64,000 nucleotides of DNA from Morchella semilibera (taxonomy: Eukaryota; Ascomycota; Pezizomycetes; Pezizales; Morchellaceae): contig WBVU01000004.1 of the NCBI GenBank assembly GCA_009192285.1, positions 2,626,001 through 2,690,000 on the forward strand, in the 5' to 3' direction. This document shows, one piece after another, positions 34,968 through 44,751 of the stretch. The first letter of the stretch is position 1. Each line of letters begins with the position of its first letter. The notes below the pieces were generated by a model. That model made no database searches, had not been told where the DNA came from, and was given only the letters and a program-made list of their open reading frames with translations. A program made the position numbers and the translations under genes.

Positions 34968-35149
34968 GGGAATAACAAGATCTCTAAGAGGTATGGAGAA
35001 GTCTGTAGAGACAGTAATATGTATTATTATAATTGTTATATAGTGGCGAGACCATAAGTGAATATATCCGTACCATTCGAGGAATAGAAGAGATCTCTGA
35101 AAGCTATCGTGAAGTGAATAAATACATGAAAAGTACCAGGTAGCACCAG

Positions 35150-35440
35150 GAGCTAGATGTGCGCGCCAGGGACACCCAGGCGCGATGAATGATAAAAAGT
35201 ATGTTACCAGGGGAGATAGGGGCGGAAAGGTAAAGCACAGGCGGAGCCAGGCGCAAAACATTGCCGCCAGGGGCGTTCCTGGGAGAAAGCCTAACTCCTG
35301 GCGCTAACCGATGTTGTGATATGGTTCAGGGCGCTCAGGGCACTGAAAGCCCTGCCCGGAGCGCCCTGAGGTTTGGCGAGGTTCTCAGGAGAATGAGTTT
35401 TTATCCCGTGCGCCCTCAGCGCCCTGAACGCCTGGAGCGC
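35150..35440. repeat. GCGCC-rich right subterminal array
   Basis: Irregular copies of GCGCCAGG/CCTGGCGC and GCGCCCTGA, partly inverted relative to each other. It ends about 30 bp from the right terminus of the inner Plavaka element. It mirrors the 18330-18650 array and supports both belonging to one element. Confidence 0.7.
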
Positions 35441-37577
35441 CCCATGAAATCTACAGGTTTGCTGATGTCCTTGGTTTCCAGTAACTCTACAAGACAAAGC
35501 TGATATATTTTCGTCGATATACTGTCACGTATCTTGAATATTGCTCATACAAGCCCTGATAGGCGTCCCTGAAAGGCTCCCCACAGCTCCGTTGTGGTCA
35601 CCTTAATCCATGTCCAATTATTTCGAGTCGACTTTTTCCTAAATAATGCCTCTCCCATACACCGTATATTGTATATCTCGTAACTGTCAGGCTTCTGGAC
35701 AATTGATACTGGCACCTGTAGGCACTTAAAGCACTCCACCGAGCACTCCAGAAGGCTCAATAAGCCTTGTTCTCCCCGGCTCAGACCCTGACCATATTCC
35801 GACACCGCTCTTGCTAGTGTTGTTCTATTCATTTTAATTATATCGGCGATATCGGGTGGTATGTGGGGTCCACCGTCAGGGGTCATCGTTTTAGGTTTTG
35901 GGTGTTTATCATCGTTTAGGAATCTTTCGTTTGTCCTTTGTGGGTCCTCGTTTTTGAATACTTCCAAAATGCCCCGGAGGCTCTCTCGATGGCTTGGGAG
36001 GCCCTCATAATGTTTTGGAAGACTGACAACGATATCTTTCAGATTTAAGACCCGTATCTCTATAGCTATACGCCTTGAGTGGTAACCGAGAATCTGAACT
36101 GTTGCGTCGACTTTATTGGAGGCTGCATAAGCTATCTCCATTTGTTGCCTATAAGCTAACTCACATAGGTTGAAAACATTGGGATATTACCAAATCTCTC
36201 TACATGCCCCCGGAAGTGTGAAACAAGATGCATTTTAATGAAGTTGAAATGAGAAGCCTTGCAAATTTCCTCAAGCTCTGCCAGGCCTCTGTCAATGCTT
36301 CCCGAACCTTGCAGCGCCTTTGTTCGATTTTTTGCCTCTTTCCTTGTTCGTTTATCGGCTCTAAATTCCAGAAACACATCTTTATGCTTGTGAAAATCCT
36401 CGAGATACCCTTGAAGATAGTCTAGTGTTTCTTTTATATGTGTAGTGTACTGTGCCATCAAATGGAAATCGATTAGTGACTGAACACACCTCAAGGATCT
36501 CCCGAAGTTGCTCTGCAAAGCTTTTGGGGGGTTCTAAAGAGCCACTGCAAAGGCTCCTAAAACTATCTGGCCGAGATGACACATTTCTTTACCTTGCCAT
36601 TGGGTAGTTGCCCGATAAGCCTTATTTGGTACAGCAAGCCTTGGGTAAGGCTTAATGGACGCCCAAGCCCGATCAAAATTCTCTAGCCGATTGTGTTTTT
36701 TCAAAAACAATTGAATTCATTCCATCATATATTTCAATAGGCCGAGATAAATATTATGTAATATATCTGGCTTGTGAAGATCATACACCTGATCCTTTGA
36801 CAAGGCCCACAAAGTATTGTATAGAGTTTTGAAGGATTTCGACACCAGGTATTCAATGGGTGCTGTATGTGACGTATCCTACTTATAACGCTCTACCATT
36901 TTAATATATCGCTCCTGAATGTGAGGCGGATTTTCTTGAAGGCTCTCCAAGCCCTTGAAATCAACTTCTCACCTAGGGCAGGCCTGATTGTTGAGGTTTA
37001 GCAGCGAGGCGTATTCTGGTTGATCCGCAATCATCCATGCACATGGTATCAGATAACATAGGCGCATATAGCCATCAGCGCATGTTATAATCTCACCCTT
37101 TTCCGCAGGGCCCTGAAGACCTTCGAGAACCTCAGAAAGAATCTGATGAAGGACCATCTGGCTCTTCCAACGGTATTCGTTTGTACGCACTCCAACCTTT
37201 GGTGGCACTGGCAGTAGAGTTAGGAGTGTGATCGCGTAATTAGAGGGTTTATTTCGCGTGTCCGAGGTGATATTGTCAATCGTTAGGTATACTGGCCAAG
37301 CCTTCTTGTCACTACTGAAATTAGTAAGGTGTATTCCGTTTGATGCACATATTACTGGCACTACCGTTGATGCTTCTAGAAGGGTATTCTAGAATATTTG
37401 TGAGGGGTTAGCAGAGGCTTCCTGAGCCTTCTAAGTAAGTCTTGCGAACTTGCATCTCCCACCACCAGTCTGCCGTGTGCATCTCCCCATACATCCGCTC
37501 CCCCATTTCATTGTATTCCATAGTAGGTGAATACACCGAGGACTCTCTAAATGCACGTTGTCCCAGAAGAAAACACA

Positions 37578-38023
37578 TATCACGGCGTGGAACATGGTCT
37601 AGTGGTGTTGCGGGAAGAGGGATTAGTCAGGGATTCTCTAGGATTCTTTGGGTTTCGGAAGCAGGGGTTTGGTTCGGTAATAGGGGTTCGGGATTAGGAG
37701 ATAAGGTTGGGATCGGGGTTACGGGTCTTGGGAGATTCTATGGGGTTCTGTACAGGGTTACGTGGATGAGTCATCGTGTCGGTATGTGGTGTATATATAG
37801 GGGCCTCGTTCTCGCTTGTAGATAGTTCTTTTCTTTCCTCTTCACGCAACCTTCCTATCTTCAGGAGTTTGTAGTCCTTCGAAATATACTCAGGTCTCTG
37901 GTTCTACCTCGCGTCCCGCTTCGCCCCATAGTCTCGCCTCGCCTACCTCGAACATTACTGTTACGTCCCGCCTAGGTAGTGTACCTTGGCCCTCCGCCCA
38001 GTCTTCCGCCTCGCTCCGTGATA
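37578..38023 (+). repeat. Solo LTR (TATCACGG family) in outer Plavaka
   Basis: 446 bp from TATCACGGCGT to CTCCGTGATA, flanked by ACACA (37573-37577, 38024-38028). Removing it restores the transposase reading NIVCFLLGQRAF. Both ends form the inverted repeat TATCACGG/CCGTGATA. A TATATATAGG promoter-like box lies near the middle. Confidence 0.85.
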
Positions 38024-38093
38024 ACACACTATATTCATAGGGTCCCTGTAGTAGTAAGGAATTTTCTGCCCGCCCATTTCGACCTCTGAGTGT

Positions 38094-38230
38094 CATCAGC
38101 AAACTCAACTTGTGCCTGCAGTCTCCCAATAGTCTCCCAAGTCTCCTGAGAGTCTCCTGAAACCCATGAATATTTTTTCAGTCTCCTGAGGCTCAGGAGA
38201 CATTAGGAGACAAATGAAGTCTTGCTGATG
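38094..38230 (-). mobile_element. 137-bp MITE, copy 3
   Basis: Reverse orientation (CATCAGCAAACTCAACTTG...). Target duplication GT (38092-38093, 38231-38232). Inserted in the outer transposase coding region; the flanks join as WIHSEVEMGG, aligning with WNHAEVVIGG of the intact protein. Confidence 0.92.
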
Positions 38231-38733
38231 GTATCCAGTTCTTTTTTTCTAACCTCTCCATAGACGACATCTCGTCGAGGAGGCGTGCGAAGCCTCTACC
38301 AGTGCTGTAGGAGCCTTGTAGAGGGCGTACAGTGCGGAATAAAATTGTCTATTTGACCCTGAGATACATTCGATTGTAGGAACCAGTGCAATAACTGAAA
38401 TTCCTCTGCTGATTCGAAAGGCTGCCATGGGTTAATCAAAAGGCTTTTCGAGCCTTCATCATATCGCGTTGTGGTGAAAAGAGGCTCCCCTGCACCCTCG
38501 TATATGGTAGTTGCTAGATTGAACCGCGTAGATTCCAAAGTATGATCATCATTCGATTCAGTATCGGACTCGCTTTCGTCTGGTATGTTCAAACGTCCAC
38601 CCTCGTTGGGACCTCCTGAGTCTTTGGGAAGGCTCCGCAAGCCCTCAATGGGAGTCCCTGAAAATCACCTGTCATACCACTTGCGGGTCCGTGATGGGTG
38701 GACTTTTGAGAGAAGTCGATCGAAACGACCAGC

Positions 38734-38870
38734 TATCAGCAAGACTTCATTTGTCTCCTGATGTCTCCTGAGCCTCATGAGACTCAAAAAATATCCAGGG
38801 GTCTCATGAGACTCTCAGGAGACCTAGGAGACTGTTGGGAGAACCCAGTCACAAGTTGAGTTTGCCGATG
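38734..38870 (+). mobile_element. 137-bp MITE, copy 4 (mismatched flanks)
   Basis: Full length with TATCAGCAAG and TTTGCCGATG ends. The flanking dinucleotides are GC and TA, so there is no duplication; probably the product of recombination between two MITE copies. It marks the end of the transposase homology. Confidence 0.88.
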
Positions 38871-39361
38871 TATGATGTTCAATTTTTACTCCAATATATA
38901 ACGTAGTGAAGTGTGATCGAAGATACCCCGCGTTCTCTTATTCTCCTACATCTATCCCTATCCATCCCTAGAATCGATACACTGGCTCAAGGTTACTACG
39001 TTATCTCAAGTCTCTGGAAGCCTTCAAGAGTTTATAATACACGATATAAGATGGTAGACCCTTTGCGCTGGATGCATCCCACGCCAAGAAATTGGTGCGA
39101 GAGCCGGGTGTCCTTTTGCCTTTGCGTTTGTCAACCACGAAGCCGTCAATTTCACGAAGCCATCAACCCTACAAAGCAAGAACTGCTAGTAAGAATCACA
39201 TAAATCCTATTGTTTTATTTGGTTTACACTATCTAATCAAGCAATGCTGCAAAATAAAAAAAAGTGGTGAGAGCTAGTCAGACTTTACTCTCTATCTCTC
39301 AGTTAGGGTCACCACAACCTGCGAAACGCGAAACGAAACGAAACGAAACGAGATCTCGGCA

Positions 39362-40610
39362 ATGGAAAAGCCTATTCTAGGCACTAAACCCATCCCTACT
39401 GGTAGCGGAGCCAGCCAGACAGATGTGGTTGAAGGTGAAACCAGATCTGATGGTAGCGCAAATGGCCAAAAGAATGGTATTGGTAGTGCAAGCAGTCAGA
39501 GGGTTGTAATTGACAGCGGAATCAGATCCTATGGTAGTGCAAGCAGCCAGAAAGGTGGAATTAGTAGTGGAGACAGTCAGAGAGTTGGGATTGATAGCGG
39601 AAACAGCCAGAAAGGTGGAATTGGTAGTGGGGATAGCCAGAGAGTTGAGATTGGTAGCGGAAGCAACCAGAAAGGTGTTAGGTAGGTTGATCAAGCCGAT
39701 AATATTACCGGAAATAGGAGTAACGGTTATACTGATAGTGTCAGATATGATTCCATGTTAGAGAAAAAGCGTGGAAAGGCTTGGTTGGCTTGGGAGGATA
39801 GAGCTCTCGCTAAGCAAGTGTTAGCGGATGATCTCATTTTAAACAAGACAGGGAGAAGAGAGGAGAGATGGTGCGAAGTTGCTGAGGGGTTGAAAAGAAT
39901 TGGTATGAATCGGTCTTGGTCATCTTGTAAAAATAGGATGGATCTTTTGGTGGAGTGGCATCGGGTTAGTACCATATGCGATTGAGTATAATTATCAATA
40001 GTACTAACTGATAATTATTTAGAAAGAAGAAACACGGTCCAAACAGAAGACAGGAGAGGTCGAACAGGTTGACGATCATGTCCGCAACATGACAGATATA
40101 GTTTTACTCTTTGACTCGGTCTCGAGTAACGTTGAGATTAGGCAACAAGCAAAGGAGAGATTGCTTGCAAAAAAAGCAAAGGGCAAGCAAGTGAGAGAAG
40201 CATCTAAACTAGCTTAGGTTCGGAAACAAGACTTGATGTTTCAAGTTCGGAAGAGAGACTTAATAGAAGTCAGCGATGGTGAATCCGTTCCTCAAGGAAT
40301 TGAGAGCAATACAGAAAATACCGCACCAGCCAGAAAAAAAATCCGCGCTTCCAAGAACCAGTTTGCACAAGAGGTTGAAACTGCTTTGGTTGGACTCCGA
40401 GAGAAGGCAGAGAATTTTAGGAAGGCAATACAGGAGCGGGAGGAAAGGGACAGACAAAGGGAGTTTAGAGACATGGAAAGAGTGGAGAGGGAACAAGAGG
40501 CCGTCAAAGTCCAGAAAGAGATGACAACAAAAATGAATGTCCTAATTAATACTATGAATGTATTTGTTCAACACTCGATGAAGAATGCATCTGGCTCAAA
40601 TTCGTCTTAA
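39362..40610 (+). pseudogene. Harbinger Myb/SANT-like DNA-binding protein
   Basis: Starts MEKPILGTKPIPTGS and has a Gly/Ser-rich tract of repeats (SSQKGGISSGDSQRV type) to about 39685. The trihelix/Myb-like domain follows (KAWLAWEDRALAKQVLADD, then SWSSCKNRMDLLVEWHR). An intron begins at 39966 (GTTAGT), has a perfect TACTAAC branch site and ends about 40020; the protein resumes KEETRSKQKTGE. The C-terminal part (40233-40607) is a charged coiled-coil-like segment (EERDRQREFRDMERVEREQE). Two in-frame TAG codons, near 39686 and 40216, interrupt an otherwise continuous frame; both precede GTT and could instead be intron ends. Family role: binds element ends and brings in the transposase. A CGAAA pentamer run lies just upstream (39325-39350). 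Confidence 0.72.
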
Positions 40611-40703
40611 GGGTCTAGTTCTATATCACCACTACCGCAATCACAACCTTCTCGCGCAGATAGCAATTAACTTTTTGTTTGTTTTATAATACAGAATTAA
40701 AAT

Positions 40704-41884
40704 TCAATTGTCTTCATTTGATATATAATGGAAATATTCTTCAAGCGTTGGGGGTGATGCAAGGTCCAATAAGTTTTCAACTACATAATTCTGTCCTTCG
40801 GGTTGAAAATATTGGGGTATCTGAGGTCTATGTAAACATACATGTGCATTATGAAGCAACACCGCTACAGGGTATTGAACTCCAATAGGTGATAGAAGTG
40901 CTTGTTGTGTACGGGGAAAATCTAGAAATTTGAAAAGTTGTAGAACTTCCTTGAACGCCCATTCAACTACAATTCTTACTTTTGACATATTTCTATTCCA
41001 GTGTCTCTCGTTCTCTCCGACAACAGCACCGTTGTAGGGACAAATAAGATGTTCATGAATTCCATAAGCTGAGTCTCCATATAATTGTAGACTAGTACTA
41101 TTAGGTCCGGGTTTGTGCGCATATTTTTGAAGCACTTCTAACAATCCGCTTTCTGCCAAAACAGCAGCATCGTGTTTTGTACCTTCTACTGGCCCAAAAA
41201 GATGAATAATAATACCATCAGGAGTAACGACTGCCTGATATTTCAAGCAATGTTTCCTTTTCCAACCATTGTATACAGCTTGTTGCCCGTGGATAGGACG
41301 TGCAATTTCTCGTAGGGTTCCATCGATGAATCCAAAGCATGTTTGTAATGGTGCTTTCTCGTGTACCAAAATAGCAAAATCTTGTAGTTTTTGTGGGGTA
41401 AGCCGTTGATGATCAAAAACTAGTAAATGTTTCTAGGTTTTGTGTAGGTAGAACAGCAAGGCATTAACTGTTTTTGAAATTCGTTCGGGCTTCCATCCAA
41501 ACTGCAAATGTAGGTCGGCTAGACGATTCGGCCAAGCAAGGCGTGCCAGTAACATACAGAGAGCAGTGATTTGATCTTCAAAAATTTTGTTATCGCAATG
41601 AATCTTTTCAGGAATACGCATACAACGTGCAATCCTATAGACTTCACTACGTGTAAATCTTGTTGTATAAGTTAGCCGTAGTTCCTGAATTATACTGATA
41701 GAAATGTGACCTACCGGAAGTAAGTCTTCCAAGCATCACCTTCTAAACCATCTAGGTCTATAGGTCCCTCAACCCTACCCTGTCCTCTCCACCGAGTATT
41801 GTTATTTCTCACAGCTTTTACCAGTACTTCCAGTTCCGCTACACCACCTACAAAATCCATGTACATTTCTTCAAGGTCCGCCAT
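40704..41884 (-). pseudogene. Harbinger transposase (DDE_Tnp_4 type), one in-frame stop
   Basis: Exon 1 is 41715-41884 (MADLEEMYMDFVGG... WKTYFR). The intron 41659-41714 is GTAGGT...AG with a CTAAC branch. Exon 2 is 40704-41658 (FTRSEVYRIARCMRIPEKI...). The total is 375 codons, typical of fungal Harbinger transposases. Catalytic positions are visible: CFGFIDGTLREIARP (first D), LYGDSAYGI (second D), VRIVVEWAFKEV (E). One TAG interrupts the frame near 41430, between FYLHKT and KHLLVF; otherwise whole. It cleaves and joins element ends. It may be suppressed or dead because of that stop. Confidence 0.85.
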
Positions 41885-42593
41885 ATAGTGCTGTTTCCTG
41901 GTTACGCAAATGATCAGGAATTGTCGTAATCGGGCTGATATTGAGTGAAATATGAGGTTTTGTTGACGGAGGATTTATTACCGATGTCAGGTCCTCAGGC
42001 GGGCTCTAAAACCACAGCTGGATGTGCTGAGTCATCAAATTCAGGCGTCAAGTCCTCCTAAAATGGAGCCGGATCCTTCAACGCAAAGGGTCTGGTATCT
42101 TATCCTCTCTATTGCTCTATATTCAAGCAATTGACATATATACAGGAGGCTTTTTTTTTCTCTTTCTATAAGTCAGAATCCAAACCGCACCCCTCACCAA
42201 ACACCCCCGACAACACCCCGGCAAGCCTTAAACAAAGCCAAAAATGAAGCCGCATATCCTCTCATAGTAATAAAAATGCATCCAAAAAAAAGGAGGTCAG
42301 ACCATTAATCCCCAAGCAGTACATTGATAGTGAGAGCTCAGACTCCAGCATTAGTTCAGCCTCTAGCAGTAGTGTTGCATCCTACATGGAGATCGAGTCA
42401 GAGCAAGAGATACCCCGGAGCATCCAGAAAGGAAAGTCAAGAATGTCTGAGGAGCCTCCGAAAAGCCCCGTGCTACGCCCTCCAGGATCTGGGCCTTCAG
42501 GATCCTGGCCTTCAGGATACAGGGCTCCCAAGGGCTTATCGATGGCCCTTGGTGCCCCCCCAATGACACCTACTCCTCAGACTCGACGTTCTC

Positions 42594-42730
42594 CATCAGC
42601 AAACTCAACTTATGACTGCAGTCTCCCAACAGTCTCCCGGGTCTCCTGAGAGTCTCCTGAGACTCCTGGAGATTTTTTGAGTCTCCTGAGGCTCAGGAGA
42701 CATCAGGAGACAAATGAAGTCTTGCTGATA
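42594..42730 (-). mobile_element. 137-bp MITE, copy 5
   Basis: Reverse orientation; target duplication TC (42592-42593, 42731-42732). The last base is A instead of G (CTTGCTGATA). Confidence 0.9.
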
Positions 42731-42783
42731 TCTACTCCTCAAGTTAGACCCACAGATCGGGAAGCGGGTACAAAAGACCAAGG

Positions 42784-43417
42784 TGTGACGGAGTGACTCG
42801 ACGCAAAGAAGAAGATGACAATGATGACGTAGAAGGACTCGAGAAACACAGTCTATGCGACGAGGGGACTGACGAAGACAAAGGCAACACCGGCCAGGCA
42901 CAAGCACAGGCACCGGCGAAGGCAAAGGCAAGGACAAGGGCACAGGAACACAGAGCAGGGAAGTTGAGGACCGAATGGACCTCGACGAGAACGATGAGAA
43001 GTACTATGAGTTTCCTCTTGTCAGAGGACCGAGTCTTTGGTACGAGAGGCTATAGCTTAGAAATAGGAGTAGATTCCTATGTACCAGGATAACAGGAAGA
43101 CGAGACAGAGAGAAAAGAAAGAAAGAACTAAGGAAAACTTCTACCTCCGCTATTTAACACCCCGCCTCCACTAGTCCGCCATGACTCACACTTTCGCTTA
43201 TAGAAACTCATAGAAACCCGTCGCTACCACACCTCGTAATCCTCCCCACCATCTCCACTATTCTACATTACCAATCCATCACGCCATCGAACCTCCCAGA
43301 ACCCAATGACGACAACCTCCACCTCGCGCTTCCCCACTCTCGCTTAACATTACCCTAACAACCACAACCATGCATCGTCTATCGAACTGTCGGGACAGAT
43401 GCCAAGACGCCGGGACA
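42784..43417 (-). repeat. Solo LTR, Gypsy-A family (reverse)
   Basis: 634 bp, TGTGACGGAGT...CGCCGGGACA, flanked by CAAGG (42779-42783, 43418-43422). Inserted in the outer accessory gene 2. Confidence 0.9.
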
Positions 43418-43423
43418 CAAGGA

Positions 43424-43560
43424 CATCAGCAAGACTTCACTTGTTTCCTGATATCACCTGAGCCTCAGGAGACTCAAAAAATATCCAGGAGTCTCAGGAG
43501 ACTCTCAGGAGACCTGGGAGACTGTTGGGAGACTCCAGTCACAAGTTGAGTTTGCTGATG
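43424..43560 (+). mobile_element. 137-bp MITE, copy 6
   Basis: Target duplication GA (43422-43423, 43561-43562). It sits one base beyond the solo LTR's CAAGG duplication. Confidence 0.93.
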
Positions 43561-44348
43561 GAGGCCCCTGAAATGGCACCATGATACAAACAGCCCACCA
43601 AGTACATTTGCCAGACCACATACAACTGCCGGTGCATATTGCACTTAGATAAAGATGGTATCTATAATGCTCTACGCAAAGAGTTTGCCGATGAGATGAC
43701 AAGAACAGAGTCGGTGAATAAATCGAGCTTGAGAGATTCTTCATTTAATTATTTGTGCGAATATGCCATGGATCACAAGGCCCTCTCAAATTTGAAGCCT
43801 AAGTGGTTAGAAAAGACTTCAGAGGACTCTATAAAGATCCAAGCAGCCCTAGCCCATTTCATTGTAGATCTATCACAGAATAGGAAAAAGATAGACAAAC
43901 GACATGACAAAGCTTTGGAAAGTGTTCTGGATAATGAGAGATATTAAAAAATGATACTCAAGTCCTGGGAGAATTTAGGAATACCTCCCAGACCCATAAT
44001 AATCGTATATGTTATTGACACAGAGAAGGCTACTGTCATCCCAAGCGATACGTACCGTCCATACAACTGGTATGAGATTGCGTCGCTTATGCCATTTACT
44101 GGCATTCTCGAAGTGATGTCTATGTATAATTTAGAAGCCCTCGCGCTGAAGCGAGTCCTACCGGCCACTCCAGAGGGCCCTAAGAGGGCTGTTCGAGCGT
44201 TCTACGGGGCGATGTCCAATTCGGTACCCCGGGGGCAGGCAGCTTATCTCCCAGATCTGGAATATGTGCCGATCGGAGACGATCAAGAGCTGGAAGGTTA
44301 GCTCAGAGGCACAGAGGCAAAACCCTTAAGGCTTTGTGCGGTGCTTCA

Positions 44349-44751
44349 TCTCAAGGAAGGGGTGGCGGTGTAGCTTTGTTACAGAGGGCACAAGGGGTGA
44401 CAACAACACGACCCAAGTATAAGGGAGGTATGAGGAAAGAATCGAACGGACAGCGATAGTCACTAAAGAGATAGAGACTATAAAGTATATTGAATACTAG
44501 TTACAGAAGACGTTGCGTGAACAGAAAAGGAGAAGAAAGAAAGTACAGGAGTAGGCGCCGTTGCCTCCCTTATATATCCCATATTCCGGAGCCAAGCCTG
44601 ACTCATACCCTCGCATAACCCCAAACATGACTCACATTCCTGCGTAACGGAAACCCATAGAACCTACTCTGACTCATCCCCACCTCCGAGCTTACAGTAA
44701 TCTCATCCCCGCCAATCATTCCAGCTTTCCGAACCTAGCGTATCCATGAAA
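44349..44751 (-). repeat. Gypsy-C 3' LTR
   Basis: About 403 bp, TCTCAAGGAAGG...CCATGAAA on the plus strand. It overlaps the end of the pol region and contains TATATATCCC and pyrimidine/purine tracts. Confidence 0.85.

Larger units (their letters stand above)
18290..35467. mobile_element. Inner Plavaka-type DNA transposon (multi-gene, nested)
   Basis: Ends: CATCAGCAAGCTTGCAG at 18290 and, reverse complemented, CATCAGCAAACCTGTAG at 35467. The target duplication is TC (18288-18289, 35468-35469). Without its own insertions (Gypsy B, one MITE) it is about 10 kb. It carries a complete transposase gene (minus, 18745-21747) and two accessory genes on the plus strand (22531-31839 and 32445-34967), with GCGCCAGG-rich arrays near both ends. 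Plavaka is a fungal transposase family related to CMC/CACTA elements, for which 2-3-bp duplications, subterminal repeats and extra genes are usual. The transposase looks whole; the accessory genes are disrupted by insertions. Confidence 0.87.
35468..38640 (-). pseudogene. Outer Plavaka transposase, main body (decayed)
   Basis: Fragments in order from the N-terminus: acidic region and NPWQPFESAEEFQLLHWFL (38296-38640); EVEMGGQKIPYYYRDPM (about 38050-38095); FLLGQRAF; then ICASNGIHLTNFSSDKK and AWPVYLTIDNI (36969-37361). KDVFLEFRADKRTRK follows (36156-36518), and AYAASNKVDATVQILGY to WGAFQGRL (35545-36141). The catalytic Asp of ASDGTH is Asn here, and several stops and frameshifts are present. 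The zinc-finger N-terminus was not found. Identity to the inner transposase is only moderate, so the two are different subfamilies, not recent duplicates. Confidence 0.85.
35468..38733 (-). mobile_element. Outer (older) Plavaka element, right part of transposase region
   Basis: Continues the outer transposase gene from the inner-element junction (35468) to its N-terminal region (about 38640), where homology fades. It contains a solo LTR (37578-38023) and MITE copy 3 (38094-38230), both with intact target duplications inside the transposase coding sequence. It ends at MITE copy 4. Confidence 0.8.
39056..42093. mobile_element. PIF/Harbinger DNA transposon, two genes
   Basis: 3038 bp bounded by the 12-bp inverted repeat AGACCCTTTGCG at both ends and a GGT target duplication (39053-39055, 42094-42096). 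It carries a Myb/SANT-like gene (plus) and a DDE transposase gene (minus) in convergent orientation, the standard two-gene layout of Harbinger elements. Both genes have only one or two in-frame stops, so it died recently or was close to active. It lies in the gap between the outer Plavaka transposase and its divergent second gene. Confidence 0.9.

Noticed and set aside
43639-44301. Two adjacent open frames as host genes
   Set aside because: Homologous to accessory gene 2 of the inner Plavaka element and interrupted; part of the decayed outer element.
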